From positions 719,400-783,399 of the forward strand of contig SWDT01000070.1 of the NCBI GenBank assembly GCA_009193035.1: a DNA stretch of 64,000 bases, read 5' to 3'. The position numbers and the translations under genes are program-made. This DNA is from Halicephalobus mephisto (lineage: Eukaryota; Nematoda; Chromadorea; Rhabditida; Panagrolaimidae). Positions 49,373-63,623 of this stretch are shown in pieces. Position 1 is the first letter of the stretch; every line of letters starts with the position of its first letter. Under the pieces are notes generated by a model that worked only from the letters and a program-made list of their open reading frames with translations, had not been told where the DNA came from and did no database searches.

Positions 49373-50644
49373 TTAATTTTGAGAATTTCGGAAGGAATGA
49401 AGTGGCATTGGTTGGGGAATTTGACCGGAATTAGAAATTGCTCTAATTTCGATAGGGATATATCCAGTTTCAACAAAAATATAATGTTGCATTGTGTTTG
49501 TATCGATAAAAATATCGGCACGTTTGAAATTAGGTGGTAGATCATGTTTATCTTGATTTTGAGATTGTTTAGATTCAGGAGGTTTAACAGGATTTTGATA
49601 TACTTGAACAGGAGGTCTTGGAGGTTGAATTTGAGGAGAAGTTACAGTAAATACATGAGATTGAACAGATTGTGGTGGTGGTTCTTCCTCATGTTCCATT
49701 GATATATCATCATTGATACCTCTTTCAGCTTTATTTGCTTCTCGATATCTAAAAAATAAATGTATTAATATATAAAACAAAAATAAGGACTATTGTGAAA
49801 TTCTCGACACGAATTTAGGAATTTTATGAAAACTACAATAACCTCCGCATTAATTTTATGTTGTTTCGAAACTTAAAAAATTACCTCTTTTCGCAAAATT
49901 TCATTTCTTTCGTTTTTATATTGCTTTTTTAGTAGGTGACTTAACATGTCAGTTAATAAAAAACTGATTTACAGAGAAAAAACGTAAAACTAACGTAAAT
50001 TAAAAAAGAAATAACCGTCACACAGCCGTTTCCTAATCTAACGGATTTAGAATTAAAGTTTTGGAGATCTATTTTGTTTAAAAAGAACTAAAAACCTCTA
50101 AATCAGGACCATATGAGGTACACAATCCTCTATCTACTCTCAAAGATTAAAAATCATATATAAAAATATTCGGAAATCCATAACCAATCCGCCAAATTAC
50201 TTGTGTTAATAAATATTAAAATTACCTTTTCATGAATAACTTCAGTGCAGGCAGATATGTATCAAATCCGAGAGTTTCCATCGAATTGAGCAAATCTTCT
50301 CCCGTAATTGTTTTTCTTTTTTCAATATTGCATTTTTCAGCAGCTTCACTTGTGATAAACAAGAAAAATTCTGTTACACATTCTTGAATGCATTCTTTGG
50401 CTTCTTTCGACAACTTGGCCCTCTCCGGAAGTACACGTTTCATGATTCTGTTAATATTGGCAATTGGCATAAATCTGTCTTGTTCCAAAATCACATTCGA
50501 CATGTTACTCGATTGTTGACTTTCATCATGAGCGTTTTCTCTATGTTCTTGATTTTGATTCGATTCTTCTTTCACATCTCCCAATAAAGCACTATAATCA
50601 ACGACTCCATCTAACGTTGTCGAAAGCTGAACTCTACCTGACAT
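49373..50644 (-). CDS. nfyb-1: NF-YB, CCAAT-binding factor histone-fold subunit
   Basis: Two exons, 50644-50226 and 49748-49373, give 264 aa. The histone fold is clear: [60 protein letters not shown] and [19 protein letters not shown], then YREANK after the splice. NF-YB pairs with NF-YC and with NF-YA binds CCAAT boxes. The C-terminal part is Pro/Gln-rich and not conserved, and ends with a compact block ([20 protein letters not shown]). The ATG directly follows a TTTTAG acceptor, as in a trans-spliced message. It is convergent with ZCCHC8, the stops being only 99 bp apart. Confidence 0.95.
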
Positions 50645-51057
50645 CTAAAACAAAAAATTTTAAAAATAACAAAAAACACGAAAAAAATTAAAAAATAACA
50701 AAAAAAAACACGAAAAATATTTAAAAAATAACAAAAAATACGAAAAATATTGGAAAATTATTCTAAAATACTCCAAACAATATATGAAATATTGAAAAAT
50801 TACCGAAAATATAACGAAAAAAACGAAAAATGTTAAAAATATTAAAAAATTTTTAAAAACACGAAAAATATTTTAAAATTCACAAAAAGTTAAAACTATT
50901 TTAAAATATTAAAAATCCATAGATATCTCGTTGCTGGATAACAAATGTAACACAAATATATGTAAAAATAACATTTATTAAAAAACATTCGAGATATGTC
51001 TTTCGTTCTAATGTCGCTTTGTCGCGAATACTGGCAAAAAGAACGTTTCACTATCGC
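50645..51057. other. Spacer between adenosine kinase and NF-YB genes
   Basis: 413 bp, low-complexity AACAAAAAACACGAAAAAT repeats at 50660-50880. AATAAA on the minus strand at 50979-50974 is the likely poly(A) signal of the adenosine kinase gene. Confidence 0.5.
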
Positions 51058-52891
<1,834 letters not shown>

Positions 52892-53315
52892 TCAAATTTC
52901 GCTGGACTGGAGGATTTGCTTCTGGAGGATCAGATTATGGTGTAACTCGGGACGGATGTCACAGACAAGCTCCAGAAGACGGTTAACAACAGCTTCTCGA
53001 TTTTCGTTGACGGATTTTTCCATTTTTTCAAGTTCAGAATTTATTTCGGATTCGACGATTTTTTCTATTTCTTCTTTGTTTCCGACATAATCTTTTTCGT
53101 ATTTGTTAAATTTCGTTTCTAATTCCTAAAATATGGTTATTTCCGAACTTGTGCAGTAAACCCACCCCTCGGAAGACGTTTATCTCCATCATGGCCTCTT
53201 CTCTGGCTTGCTTGAGCCGGATCAAACGTCGTCTTTTGGCCTCGTTGATTTTCTCGAGGGATTTCTTCTCCATCGCGATCAGTTGATGGACGCCTTGACG
53301 TTGAACAAGAGACAT
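52892..53315 (-). CDS. vha-10: V-type ATPase V1 subunit G
   Basis: Two exons, 53315-53166 and 53125-52892, give 127 aa (family about 118-126). The N-terminal half has the subunit G pattern QGVHQLIAMEKKSLEKINEA then KRRRLIRLKQAREEAMMEIN. The C-terminal part AVVNRLLELVCDIRPELHHN is the conserved end. Subunit G forms the peripheral stator stalk with subunit E and holds V1 against rotation while protons are pumped into acidic organelles. The ELHHNLILQK ending is close to C. elegans VHA-10. The intron is 40 bp. AATAAA lies 36 bases past the stop. Confidence 0.95.
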
Positions 53316-53599
53316 TTTTATTTTTTACAATATTTTCAAAAATAACCAAAATATCGAGTGTGAATTTTCTCGATTACGAGACTAATCCGATTTTCGTTTT
53401 TGAATAAAATTCAGTTTGAATTTTCTGTTTCATAAAATCGATTTTGTATTAATTTTTGAATAATTAATGTTTAAAAAAGTAATTTAAAAAATAAAATCGG
53501 TCTTACGAAATAAGGGAAGAGCCTCTTGTTCGCCTGGGGCACTTGGTCCCTTTTGATTCTTGTTGATTTCGGAATTTTTTATATCAATTTTTAAATACA

Positions 53600-53995
53600 A
53601 TGGAATCTCGATATAACGCACCCAGGCTATAAGGCACGATTTCAGTGCGTTAGTTTGGCCCACATACAAATTTGCGAAAATTTACCATCGCTATTAGGTA
53701 CCCTCGATATAAGAAACCCCAAGCTATAAGACACGATTTTAAGGAATTTTAGTCATATTCGATCCTCAATAAAAAGTACCCCAAGCTATAAGACACGATT
53801 TCAAGGAGTTTTAGTCATATTCGACCCTCGATATAAGACACGATTTTAAGGAGTTTTAGTCATATTCGACATTCGATACAAGGCACCCCACGATATAAGA
53901 CACGATTTTAAGGAGTTTTAGTCATATTCGACCTTCGATATAAGACACGATTTGTCCGGTCCCTTGAGGGTGCCTTATATCGAGATTGATGTCCA
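53600..53995. mobile_element. Candidate non-autonomous TIR element with internal tandem repeats
   Basis: Left end TGGAATCTCGATATAACGCA and right end, reverse-complemented, AATCTCGATATAAGGCACCC share an 18-bp inverted repeat. The CTCGATATAACG form resembles pogo/Tigger-type ends. Inside are six or so copies of a 55-65 bp unit with ATAAGACACGATTTTAAGGA and GTTTTAGTCATATTCGA, themselves related to the ends. No transposase is present and no target duplication is clear. Confidence 0.5.
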
Positions 53996-54219
53996 CGGTA
54001 GGGTAGTTGGATTGTCTTCCAAAATACCAATCAAGTAACTAAAAAATCAATATAAAAACAAAAAACTATTTAGTAGTTGTTTCCCTGAGGCACTTGGTCC
54101 CTCTATTTCGTAATAATTTCGTTTCTTTGGTTTTTAGTTTTTTGGTAACTGGATTAACTTGATATTTCAATTAAGTAAGAAAAAAGATAATTTAAGAAAA
54201 TTTCGAAATCAATAAAAAT

Positions 54220-54535
54220 CCAAAGGGAAGAAGTATCCCAAAGAAGAAATACCCCAAAGGAAGAAGTACACCATAGAAGAAGTATTTTAAAGGAAAAAAT
54301 ACCTCAAGGAAAAATATTCCAAGGAAGAAGTACATCAAAGAAAAAAGTACACTGTGGAAGAAGTACACCATGGAAGAAGTACCCTAAGAGAAAAGTACAC
54401 CAAGAGAAAAGTACATAAAAAAGTACACGGTGGAAGAAGTACCTCAAATGAAAAAGTACCCCAAAAGAAAAGTACCCCATGGAAGAAGTACCCCATGGAA
54501 GAAGTACCCCAAGGGAGGAAATGTCTTACAGCCTA
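54220..54535. repeat. 24-bp-class minisatellite
   Basis: A run of GGAAGAAGTACCCCAAAGGA and related GAAGAAGTACACCATG units, period about 18-24 bp, ending at AGGAAATGTCTTACAG. The 60-codon ORF across it is a by-product. Confidence 0.85.
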
Positions 54536-55300
54536 AAATTCCGAAAGAGTAAATTGACGCCTAGAAAGAGGAAACCATGAATGGCTGAAACAGAAAACGG
54601 CAAAGGTGGCTCAAGTGGTTCCGGAGGCTTCGAATGACTTCTAGAAAAACCTTTCATTATCAAGATCGATAGTGGGACTTGTTTCGACCACGGAATTAAA
54701 GTCTTATCCGTTCAAGACCAACAGTAGATTCGGTGAAATTTTAAAATCGAATTTTTTTAATTTTGAAAATGAATTTTTTTAAATTTAAGATTTATAAAAA
54801 TTTAATTTAATTCAAAAATCAAATTCCAAAAAACTTTAAAATCGAAATTTTTAAAATTTAAAATTTATTAAAATTCTGTTTTTTAAAAAATTATGAAAAT
54901 TAAAAAAAATAAAATTAAAAAAATTAAAAATTTTATATTTTTTAAAGATTTATAAAAATTAAAAAAACTAAAAATTTTATGTTTTTTAAATTTCAAAATT
55001 AATTTTTTTTTAAAATCTATGAAAATTAAAAAAAAAATAAATTAAAAAAAGTTTAAAATTTAATATTTTTTAAAGATTTATAAAAATTTAAAAAAAATAA
55101 ATAAAAAATTTAATATTTTTTAAAAATCTATGAAAATTTAAAAAAATTAAATTAAAAATTTTATATTTTTTAAAAATGTATGAAAATTTAAAAAAAATAA
55201 ATAAAAAATTTTATGTTTTTTAAATTTCAAAATTAATTTTTAAAACATTTTAAAACTGATAATTTACTCGTTTTATTTTTACAACCATATTTCAGTAAAT
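54536..55300. other. AT-rich spacer
   Basis: Balanced composition up to 54730, then long A/T-only stretches with TAAAAATTTTATATTTTTTA modules. No gene seen. Confidence 0.5.
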
Positions 55301-58300
55301 TCAAGATCGATGTTGGACTCGTTTCAAATTTGGAATCAAATTTTGATAAGTTTTTTTCAAAGAAGAAGTTTTTTCTGATTTCTTTTTTTCCGAAGATTTT
55401 TGATCTTTTCCTTTGGCGGCTTCGTAAAGTTTCTCGTTTTCGATCCGCTTGGATATGTTGTCCCGGATACAGTCCCTCCATTTGGCAAGAATACTACCGA
55501 TCAAAGTCGCCTGAAAGAAGATCGTAAATCAAGTCTGGTGACCCAAAGGTCAAAATTGGTCCAGAAAAACCGGCTTTTGACAAAGGTCATTTCAGGTCAA
55601 GGAGCCGACCCAAATCGGGCCATAAACAAAGCTTAATTTCTTTGTTTCATAATTTTACAATGAAAAATTTTTTTATGGATAAAATTACGTCGAAAATTTT
55701 AAAAAACTTTTTAAATTTAATGAAGAATTGTGAAAATTTAAAAAACTTTTTAAATTTAATGAAGAATTGTGAAATTTTTTTAAATTTTGAATTTTCCAGA
55801 ATCAAATGAAGGATTCTGGAGGCTTCTAGAAATTTGTGAAGATTTTTAAAGTTTTCCGAAATCTAGGAAATAATTTTGAAACTTGTACAACTTTCGTAGA
55901 AGCTTTTGGAAATTTATAAAAATTTTTGAAATTTTCCAAAATCTAATGAGAAATTTTAAAGCATTCTAGAATCTCATAGAAAATTTTAAAAATATCAGAA
56001 AATTCATAAAAATTTTTAAAATTTTCCAGAATCCGGCAGAAATTTCCATCACCCTCTGGCACTAAATTTTGAAATTTTCTAAAAAGTCTCAAAAATTTCT
56101 CCCAGAACAATTTTCTAAAAAAAATAATTTTTAATTTTCACAAAAATTTTTAAAATTAAAAAAAATTTAAATTTGATTTTTATACAATTTTAAAAATTAT
56201 TACTTTTTGTAATTTAAAAAATTTAAATTTGATTTTTATAGAATTTTAAAAATTATTACTTTTTGTAATTTAAAAAAAAAGTTTAAATTTAAAAATTTTA
56301 AAAAAAATTTAAATTTGATTTTTATACAATTTAAAAAATTATTACTTTTTTAAAATTATTAAAAAATTTAAATTTGATTTTTATACAATTTTAAAAATTA
56401 TTACTTTTTGTAATTTAAAAAAAATGTTCGTGTCAAAAATTACGACAAAATTGAAACTAATAATTCCAAATGCCAAGTGGCTCCGTTTTGACACCTCCGA
56501 AAATTTTTCACCACTTTGGGCATCTGGTAATTCTAGGATTTCTCAAAAGAAAATTCTGTTGTCTTCGAAAATCCCGGATTAACGAAAGTTTTATTTTTGC
56601 GCGAAAAAACAAGTCGTTTTTTTGGAAAAAATAAAATCAATTTTTTCTAAAAAATTAAAAATTATTTTTTTTACACAAATTGCGGTCAAATTTTTTCGAA
56701 AATTAAAGTTAAAAATTAAAAAAAAACTAAAATTGATTTTTTTTGGAAAATTTAGGATTAGTTTTTTTAAAAAATTTAGAATTATTTCTTTCGAAAAAAA
56801 TTAAAACAAAATTCTTTAAAATAAGAATTTAATTTTTTTGAAATAAGAATTTAATTTTTTTGAAATAAAAAAGTTAATTTTTTTAAAATAATTTAATTTT
56901 TTTAAAATAATTTAATTTTTTTTGAATAAAAATTTAATTTTTTTGAAATAAAAATTTACCTGATTTGTGGAAAGAGTAAATACAGTAGTTGCTTTCCTGA
57001 CATTGAAATCGACTCTGTTATCCACTACAGTAGGTTCCGGGATTAATTCGCGATGTTTCAAAACAACCATAGTTACGTGATTGTTCAAATTGATGATGCT
57101 GAGACCGTAATCGTTGATGCCCACTTGAACGGGCACGGATCCAAATGTTGGCTAAAATGAATCTCTTGACCTCTTGTCCAAAATTTGGCGGAATATCGAA
57201 ACCGGCAATTTTCTAGTCATTGTACTTCCATTATCCATCATTATTGGCCCCGTTACCCCGATCAAATTTCCAGGTGAAAGAATAAAAATTAATTTTCGAA
57301 TAATATTGGTTTTAAAAATTAATTTTTAAATAATATTATTTTAAAAAAGTTAATTTTCGAATAATATTATTTTAAAAAAAATTGATTTTTAACTAATATT
57401 ATTTTTAAAAAATTAATTTTCGAATAATATTTAAAAAAAAATTAATTTTCGAATAATATTTAAAAAAAAATTAATTTTCAAATAATATTGGTTTTAAAAA
57501 ATTAATTTTCGAAAAATATTGGTTTTAAAAAATTAATTTTTAACTAATACTATTTTAAAAAAGTTAATTTTCGAATAATATTCTTTAAAAAAAATTAATT
57601 TTCGAATAATATTGGTTTTAAAAAATTAATTTTTTTCGAAATAATATTATTTTTAAAAATTAATTTTCGAAAATTTTCTTTTTTAAAAATTAATTTTTAA
57701 ATGATACTTTTTTTAAAAATTTTCAAAGATGTTCTTTTTTAAAAATGTTTATAATTTTTCATTTTTGTTTTAAAAATGGCAGTTTAATGAATGGCCAGAG
57801 ACTCTCGATAAAGCCCTTTTGATACTTTGTCTTTTTTAAGATGTCCGAAAAAGACAAATTTTAGTTCAAAGAAATTTATTTTTTTAAACATTTTTATTCG
57901 AAAAATTTTTAAAATAATTTTTTATTAAAGATATTTGAAATCAAATATTTCTTTAAAGATTTTTATATTTAAATTTTATTTTTTAAACAATTTAATAAAA
58001 ATTAAATTTTATTTTTTATATAATTTAATAAAAATTAAATTTTTGAGAAATATTTTTAAATAAAAACTAAATTTTATTTTTTAAATAATTTAATAAAAAT
58101 TAAATTTTATTTTTTTTAAATAATTTAATAAAAATTAAATTTTATTTTTTTTAAATAATTTAATAAATATTGAATTTTCGAAAAATATTTTTGAATATTT
58201 TATTCTTCTTCCAAGTGTTCGAAAAAGACCAATTTTAATTCCAAAATCGTGGGAAATTTGCTTTCTTTGCCAGATTTCCCTTCTAAAAGAGTAATTTTAC

Positions 58301-59723
58301 CTTGTTTGTGTGAATCACAAACGTCCAAAGTGCACTGTTTCTTTAGAAAATTTATATTTCAATTTTCTTCAAAAAATTAGTTAAACAAATATCCAGAAAC
58401 TTTTGAAACTATTTTTTTAAAAATTTTATTTAAAAAAAACTATTTTTTTAAAAAAACTATTTTTTTAAAAATTTTATTTAAAAAAATAATTTTTTTTTGA
58501 ATATTTTTTTAAAGAATTTATTTTTTTTAAATATTTTTTTAAAGAATTTATTTTTTTTTTGAATATTTTTATTTAAAAAAATTAATTTTATTTTTATTAA
58601 AAACGTTTAAAATTGAAATATTTTTTTGGAAATTTTTATATTTCAATTTTCTTCAAAAAATTAGTTAATTAAAAATTCAGAAATCTTTGAAAAAAAATTT
58701 TTGAATATTTTTTTAAAATTAATTTTAAAATTATTTTTTGAATATTTTAATTCAAAAAATTCTGGGAAATTAATTTTTTTTCCGGATTTGCTTTTTAAAA
58801 AAGTAATCCTATCTTTTTTATATAGATTACATATGTTCGAAAAAATAGAAACGTTCTTTTAAAATTTTTTTTCGGAAAAAAATTAGTTTAATAAATGTCC
58901 AGGAACCTTTGAGGAAGATTTATTTCATCTTTTTTAAGAACGAAATTTAATTTAAAACTTTTTCGAAAATTTTTATTTTTTTTAAGTTTACTTTTTTAAA
59001 AAATAATTTTGATTATATAGGTTACAGTTATCTAAAATACGATTATTTTTAATATTTTAATTTAAAAAAAAATTAGTTTAATAAATGTCCAGGAACCTTT
59101 GAAAATAATTTTTGTATTTTTTTAAGAACGAAATTTGATTTAAAATTTTTTCGAAAATTTTTATTTTTTAAAAATAATTTTGACTATATGGGTTAAAATT
59201 TTTTAATATTTTAATTTTCAAAAAAAATTGGTTTAATAAATGTCCAGGAACCTTTGAAGAGAGTTTTCGTATTTTTTAAGGACGAAATTTGATTTAAAAC
59301 ATTTTCGAAAATTTAAATTTTTGTTGTTTATTTTTTTAAAATAATTTTGACTATATGGGTTAAAATTTCTTAATATTTTAATTTTCAAAAAAAATTGGTT
59401 TAATAAATGTCCAGGAACCTTTGAAAAGAATTTTCGTATTTTTTGAGGACGAAATTTGATTCAAAATTTTTTCGAAAATTTTAATTTTTGTTGTTTATTT
59501 TTTTAAAGATGATCCTACCTTGCTCATGTGCATCGTGGCCTTGAACCAGGTGCATCCGTAAGAGGTCGATTCCCAGCAATTCTTCAGGAACTTGTACTGT
59601 AGGGTATGGGGGTCTTTGGTCTGGATATGTCTGATTGCTGATTCGATTTTGCTTATTAAATTTTTTTGTTTTTTATTTGACGGAATCAGATGAGCTGGCA
59701 AAATTTGAGGAAGCATGAATTCC
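55301..59723 (-). CDS. KRIT1/KRI-1-like FERM protein, C-terminal three exons
   Basis: Three exons in phase 0 are certain: 59723-59519, 57151-56960 and 55510-55301, encoding the last 202 residues; 5' exons are not identified. The first ends QYKFLKNCWESTSYGCTWFK, which looks like the end of a FERM F2 lobe. The second, SVPVQVGINDYGLSIINLNN, opens an F3 (PTB-like) lobe that closes in exon 3 (ATLIGSILAKWRDCIRDN). The F3 pattern VPVxVGxNxxGL and the helix after TxQA fit KRIT1 better than other FERM proteins I know, but this is a by-eye call. A Lys/Ser-rich tail follows. KRIT1 is a membrane and junction adaptor; KRI-1 acts in nematode intestine. Introns of 1.4 and 2.4 kb are filled with repeats. Confidence 0.6.
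55640..56430. repeat. Repeats in KRIT1-like last intron
   Basis: AT-rich degenerate repeats. The clearest, at 56160-56430, is a 70-bp unit with AATTTGATTTTTATACAATT and TTACTTTTTGTAATTTAAAA in four copies. Confidence 0.7.
57290..57725. repeat. About 31-bp tandem repeat in KRIT1-like intron
   Basis: About 13 copies of TTAATTTTCGAATAATATTG with TTTTAAAAAA. Confidence 0.85.
58860..59500. repeat. About 165-bp tandem repeat in KRIT1-like intron
   Basis: Four copies starting at TTTAATAAATGTCCAGGAAC near 58889, 59078, 59231 and 59398, each followed by ACGAAATTTGATTTAAAA and TTTGACTATATGGGTT. The last copy ends within 30 bases of the exon donor at 59518. Confidence 0.85.
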
Positions 59724-59939
59724 CTGAAAATTGGAATAGTTGAATTTTCGTGAATGGAAGCTCTCGAGACCATATGGCCGGGCTTTTCTCACTTTCGATC
59801 CTACTTGAGGACTGAACTCAAGTCACTCGGAAAAACTCATTTATGGATAACCCGGAGCTCCGTAATTGCTAATAATTTTTATTTTTCGTCCGAAAACAAA
59901 GTTTCAAGTGGTTCCATCAAGGAAAGCTCTGATTAATCC

Positions 59940-60135
59940 TTATGCAAATTTTTGGGATTTTTGAATTAGCACATGGACCAGGTGACCCGCCGGAAGCTGA
60001 CCAAACAGATTCGACGGAAGCGTTTTTGCGGCTTTTCGCGCTTTTCAACAAAGAACTCATGTTTGCCAGATTCGGAGTCGCTTTCAGAGGTCCGGCAACC
60101 AATCGAGCTAATTACATCCTCCACAACAATTGAAA
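59940..60135. other. GC-richer segment, possible coding exon of unclear strand
   Basis: This stretch stands out from its AT-rich surroundings. On the minus strand, an exon after the GTAATTAG acceptor at about 60110 would read TSESDSESGKHEFFVEKREK then PQKRFRRICLVSF, which could be an upstream exon of the KRIT1-like gene. Overlapping open frames of 60-80 codons exist on the plus strand (MDQVTRRKLTKQIRRKR) and in another minus frame. None matches a family I know. Confidence 0.25.
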
Positions 60136-60214
60136 TCAATCATTTCTGTCGTGGAACGCGAAACCAATTCCCGTCGCGAAAATTTCTTACGATAATAAAG
60201 TTATTGTATTTTTA

Positions 60215-60460
60215 AATATCGCTGAACTCTGGCCTAAAAAACCAACTTTCATTGCAAAACTTTTTAATAACAAAAAATAATAATTTAAAAAAATTTTAAA
60301 TATCGCTGAACTCTGGCCTAAAAAAAACCAACTTTTATTACGAAATTTTTTAATAACAAAAAATAATAATTTAAAAAAATTCCAAATATCGCTGAACTCT
60401 GGCCTAAAAAATTGACTCCTGCCGCGAAAATTTTCAATAATTACGGTAATTTTTCAAAGC
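60215..60460. repeat. About 87-bp tandem repeat with CTCTGGCCTAAAA
   Basis: Three copies of AATATCGCTGAACTCTGGCC, TAAAAAACCAACTTT and TAACAAAAAATAATAATTT. The GGCCTAAAA core is the reverse complement of the core in the 33 and 63.8 kb arrays. Confidence 0.85.
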
Positions 60461-60725
60461 ATAATTTTAAAAAAAATAAAAATTATTTCTCGCTGTGAAA
60501 ATTCCCAGTAATTACGGTAATTTTTTTAAAGTACAATTTTAAAAAAATAAAAATAATTTCTCGCTGCGAAAATCCCTGAAAATTGTGAATTTTTTGTTTT
60601 AAGTATGATTGGAAATTAGCCTAAAAAGAAAATTTAAAAAAAATCCGATTAAGAAATTTCTTTAATTGAAATTATTTCTTTGGTTTCTGGTGACATTATT
60701 GTAAGACGTTTTTAGTAAAATAAAT

Positions 60726-60931
60726 TAGGGTTGTTGTCTTTTTCGTCATTATTCCCAAAACTCTCTTCGAAAAGAACACGTAAAAATTTTTTTCGCGCAC
60801 TCTTTTTTGGAGACGAACAGAGAAAAATAATCCGACTGCTGCTCTCCAAAAAAAGAGTGTGTGAAACAAATTTTTACACACTCTTTTCGAAGAGAGTTTT
60901 GGGAATAGTGACGAAAAAGACAACAACCCTA
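60726..60931. mobile_element. hAT-like MITE with 8-bp target duplication
   Basis: A 206-bp element with long inverted repeats. Left end TAGGGTTGTTGTCTTTTTCG is matched at the right end by CGAAAAAGACAACAACCCTA; the pairing continues through CATTATTCCCAAAACTCTC and TTCGAAAAGA. It is flanked on both sides by AAATAAAT (60718-60725 and 60932-60939). TAGGG ends and an 8-bp duplication are hallmarks of hAT transposons. There is no coding capacity for a transposase; ORFs in both strands only reflect the palindrome. Confidence 0.85.
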
Positions 60932-60999
60932 AAATAAATCCGTTACGAAATGAACCTTGCTAATCAAATCCTAAAAGTAAAAAAAAAATAAATTAAAAA

Positions 61000-63500
61000 A
61001 AATCCAACTTTTTTAAAATTTAAAAATTTTTTTTGGATTTTTATTTAAATTTTCTTTATTCAGTTATTTATTAATTTTTAAAATTTTTTTTTGATTTTTT
61101 AAAGTTTTTAAAATATTTTTGAATTTTCAAATTTTTTAGATTTTTTGAAATTAAAAAATTTTCGGATTTTTTGAATATTTTTAAGTTTTTTGGATTTTTA
61201 AAAATTTTCGGATTTTTTAGATTTTTAAAATTTTCGGATTTTTAAAATTTTCTTATTTTTAAAATTTTTCGGATTTTTAAAATTTTTTGAATTTTAAAAA
61301 ATTTTCGAATTTTTTAGATTTTTAAATTTTTCGGATTTTTTGGATTTTTAAAATTTTCGAATTTTTTGGATTTTAAAATTTTTCGGATTTTTTGGATTTT
61401 TCAAAAGTCAATATGTTTTTTGTCATTGTGTTCAAAATGTTTTTATCCTGAAATTACACTCTTGCGGAAATCCAATTATCCTTGCCGAAAAAGGACTTGG
61501 ATTCATTATTTTTCGGCCAAAAAAACGGAAATTATTTCAAACGGATTCGCGCACGGAAATCAAAGCCATATTTGCCGCCGTTCTGGAGCCTAATTCGAGA
61601 AATATTGGATTCAAGGCCAATTTTCGTGACAGCCTAACTTTTATTTTTATTTTTACTTTTGATTTCTTGGACATTTTTTCCATTTGGAGGACTTTCGTAA
61701 CTATTGTTTTCTTATTATACGGTATTATGGACCAATTGATTTGAAAAATTCAAAAAAAATTTCATTTCAGAAGCATTACGGTCTTGAAAAAAAATTTCTG
61801 AACTACTTTTTAAAATAAAATTTTTATTTTTTTTAATAAAATTTCTAAACTACTTTTAAAAATAAAATTTTAAAAATATTTTTTAAAATAAAATTTTTAT
61901 TTTTTTTAATAAAATTTTTAAATATTTTTTAAAGTAAAATTTTTATTTTTTTTAAAGTAAAATTTTTATTTTTTCTTTAAATTTAATTTTTAAAGAATTT
62001 TAATTTTTTCTTTAAATTTTATTTATTTTTTTTTAAATTTTATTTTTAAAATAATTTTTATTTTTGAATTTTTATGGACCGTTTTTCCATTTCGATGACT
62101 TGGAACTGTTGTTTTTCTATTTCGTGGTCATTTTCTCTAATTATCGTTTCAAAACCTTGAATAACTTTGTTCAGAAAATATTGGATCCAAGGACGATTTT
62201 CCTGACAGCCCGAAACTTTTGTTTTCATTTTCGCTTCCGATTTCTTGGACCTTTTTTCCATTTGGATGACTTTTGTAACTATTGTTTTGCCATTCTACGA
62301 TCTTTTGGACCAATTATTGTTTTTAGAATTCAAGAGGAGCTTGATTTCAGAAACATTAAGGTCTTGGAAAAAAATTTTCAAATATTTTAAAAATAAATTT
62401 TTTTGAATATTTCAGAAATAAAATTTTTAAATAATTTAAAAATAAAATTTTTTGAATATTTTAAAAATAAAATTTTTAAACCTTTTCAAATTAATATTTT
62501 TTGAGTATTTTCAAATTAATATTTTTTGAATGTTTCAAAAATAAAATTTTTTAAGTATTTTAAAAATAAAATTTTTTAAATATTTTCAAATTAATATTTT
62601 TTAAGTATTTTAAAAATAAAATTTTTTGAGTATTTCAAAAATAAAATTTTTAAATATTTCAAAAATAAAATTTTTAAATCTTTTCAAATTAATATTTTTC
62701 AAGTATTTAAAAAATAAAATTTTTACTTTTTTTTAAGTAAAAATTGTTAAATATTTTTAAATATAAATTTTATTTTTTTTAATTTGTTTTATTTTGAAGA
62801 ATTTTTATTTTTTTGTTTTTTAATTTGTTTTATTTTTGACTTTATGGACCGTTTTTCCATTTCAGTGATTTTCGAAACTAATTTTTCGTCATTGCGCGAT
62901 TTTTTGGACCAATTATCGCTTCAAAAATTCAGACAACTTGACATGTTAAAAAAACAAAAATCGATTTAAACTTTTTAAATTTTATCTAAAATTATTTTTT
63001 TTAAAAAAATGTTTTTCGGAACAATTGCGTGACGAGGTTCCAAAACGGCCACATTAAGGCTTTTCAACGGGCGTTCTTTTGTCCCACAAAAATTCCACCA
63101 ATTGTTTTTAAAATTTTCTCCTGGTTTTCCAGAATTTTGAAGGCATTTAAAAAGTATAAAAATGTATAAAATTAACTTTTTAAAAAAGTAAAAAAAATGT
63201 AAAATTTAAATTTAAAAAAAATATAAAATTTAACTTTTTATAAAAAAAAGTAAAAATATAAAATTTAAATTTATATAAAAAAGTATAAAATTAACTTTTT
63301 TTAAAAAATTAAAAAATATAAAATTTGATTTTTTTAAAAAGTAAAAAAAATAAAATTTGATTTTTTTATAAAAAAAATAAAAAATATAAAATTAAAATTT
63401 TTGAATGTAAAAATAAGAATTTTTTAAACTATAAAATATGTAAAATTTTGTTTTTTATTTTTTATAAAAATATATAATTTAATTTTTTTTTACTTTTTTG
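61000..63500. repeat. AT-rich repeat region
   Basis: Successive arrays: TTTTTCGGATTTTTTGGATT units at 61080-61400, AAATAAAATTTTTAAATATTT units at 61800-62060 and 62380-62780, and TATAAAATTTAAATTT units at 63150-63480. Two related blocks of about 120 bp (near 61590-61710 and 62170-62290) share GACAGCC, GATTTCTTGGAC and TTTTTCCATTTGGA. A third motif, ATGGACCGTTTTTCCATTTC, occurs at 62073 and 62844. No gene recognised. Confidence 0.6.
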
Positions 63501-63623
63501 AAAAAAGTTTTATTATTTTCCGAAGAAATATGAATGAGGATCCACTCAATTGTCAGCTTATCCATAATGGATAAGCGGTCACTCAATTTTCTTGACCGTT
63601 TTTCAATTTCCTCAAAAATTTAC

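Noticed and set aside
54354..54536. 60-codon ORF with EEVHHGRST repeats
   Set aside because: It is translation of a 24-bp-class minisatellite.
60696..60937. Two similar 68-76 codon ORFs on opposite strands
   Set aside because: Their similarity is due to the palindromic MITE.
61545..61590. Short minus-strand exon candidate reading QNGGKYGFDFRARIR
   Set aside because: A possible acceptor and donor exist, but the surrounding block is a repeat related to 62170-62290 and no homology is recognised.
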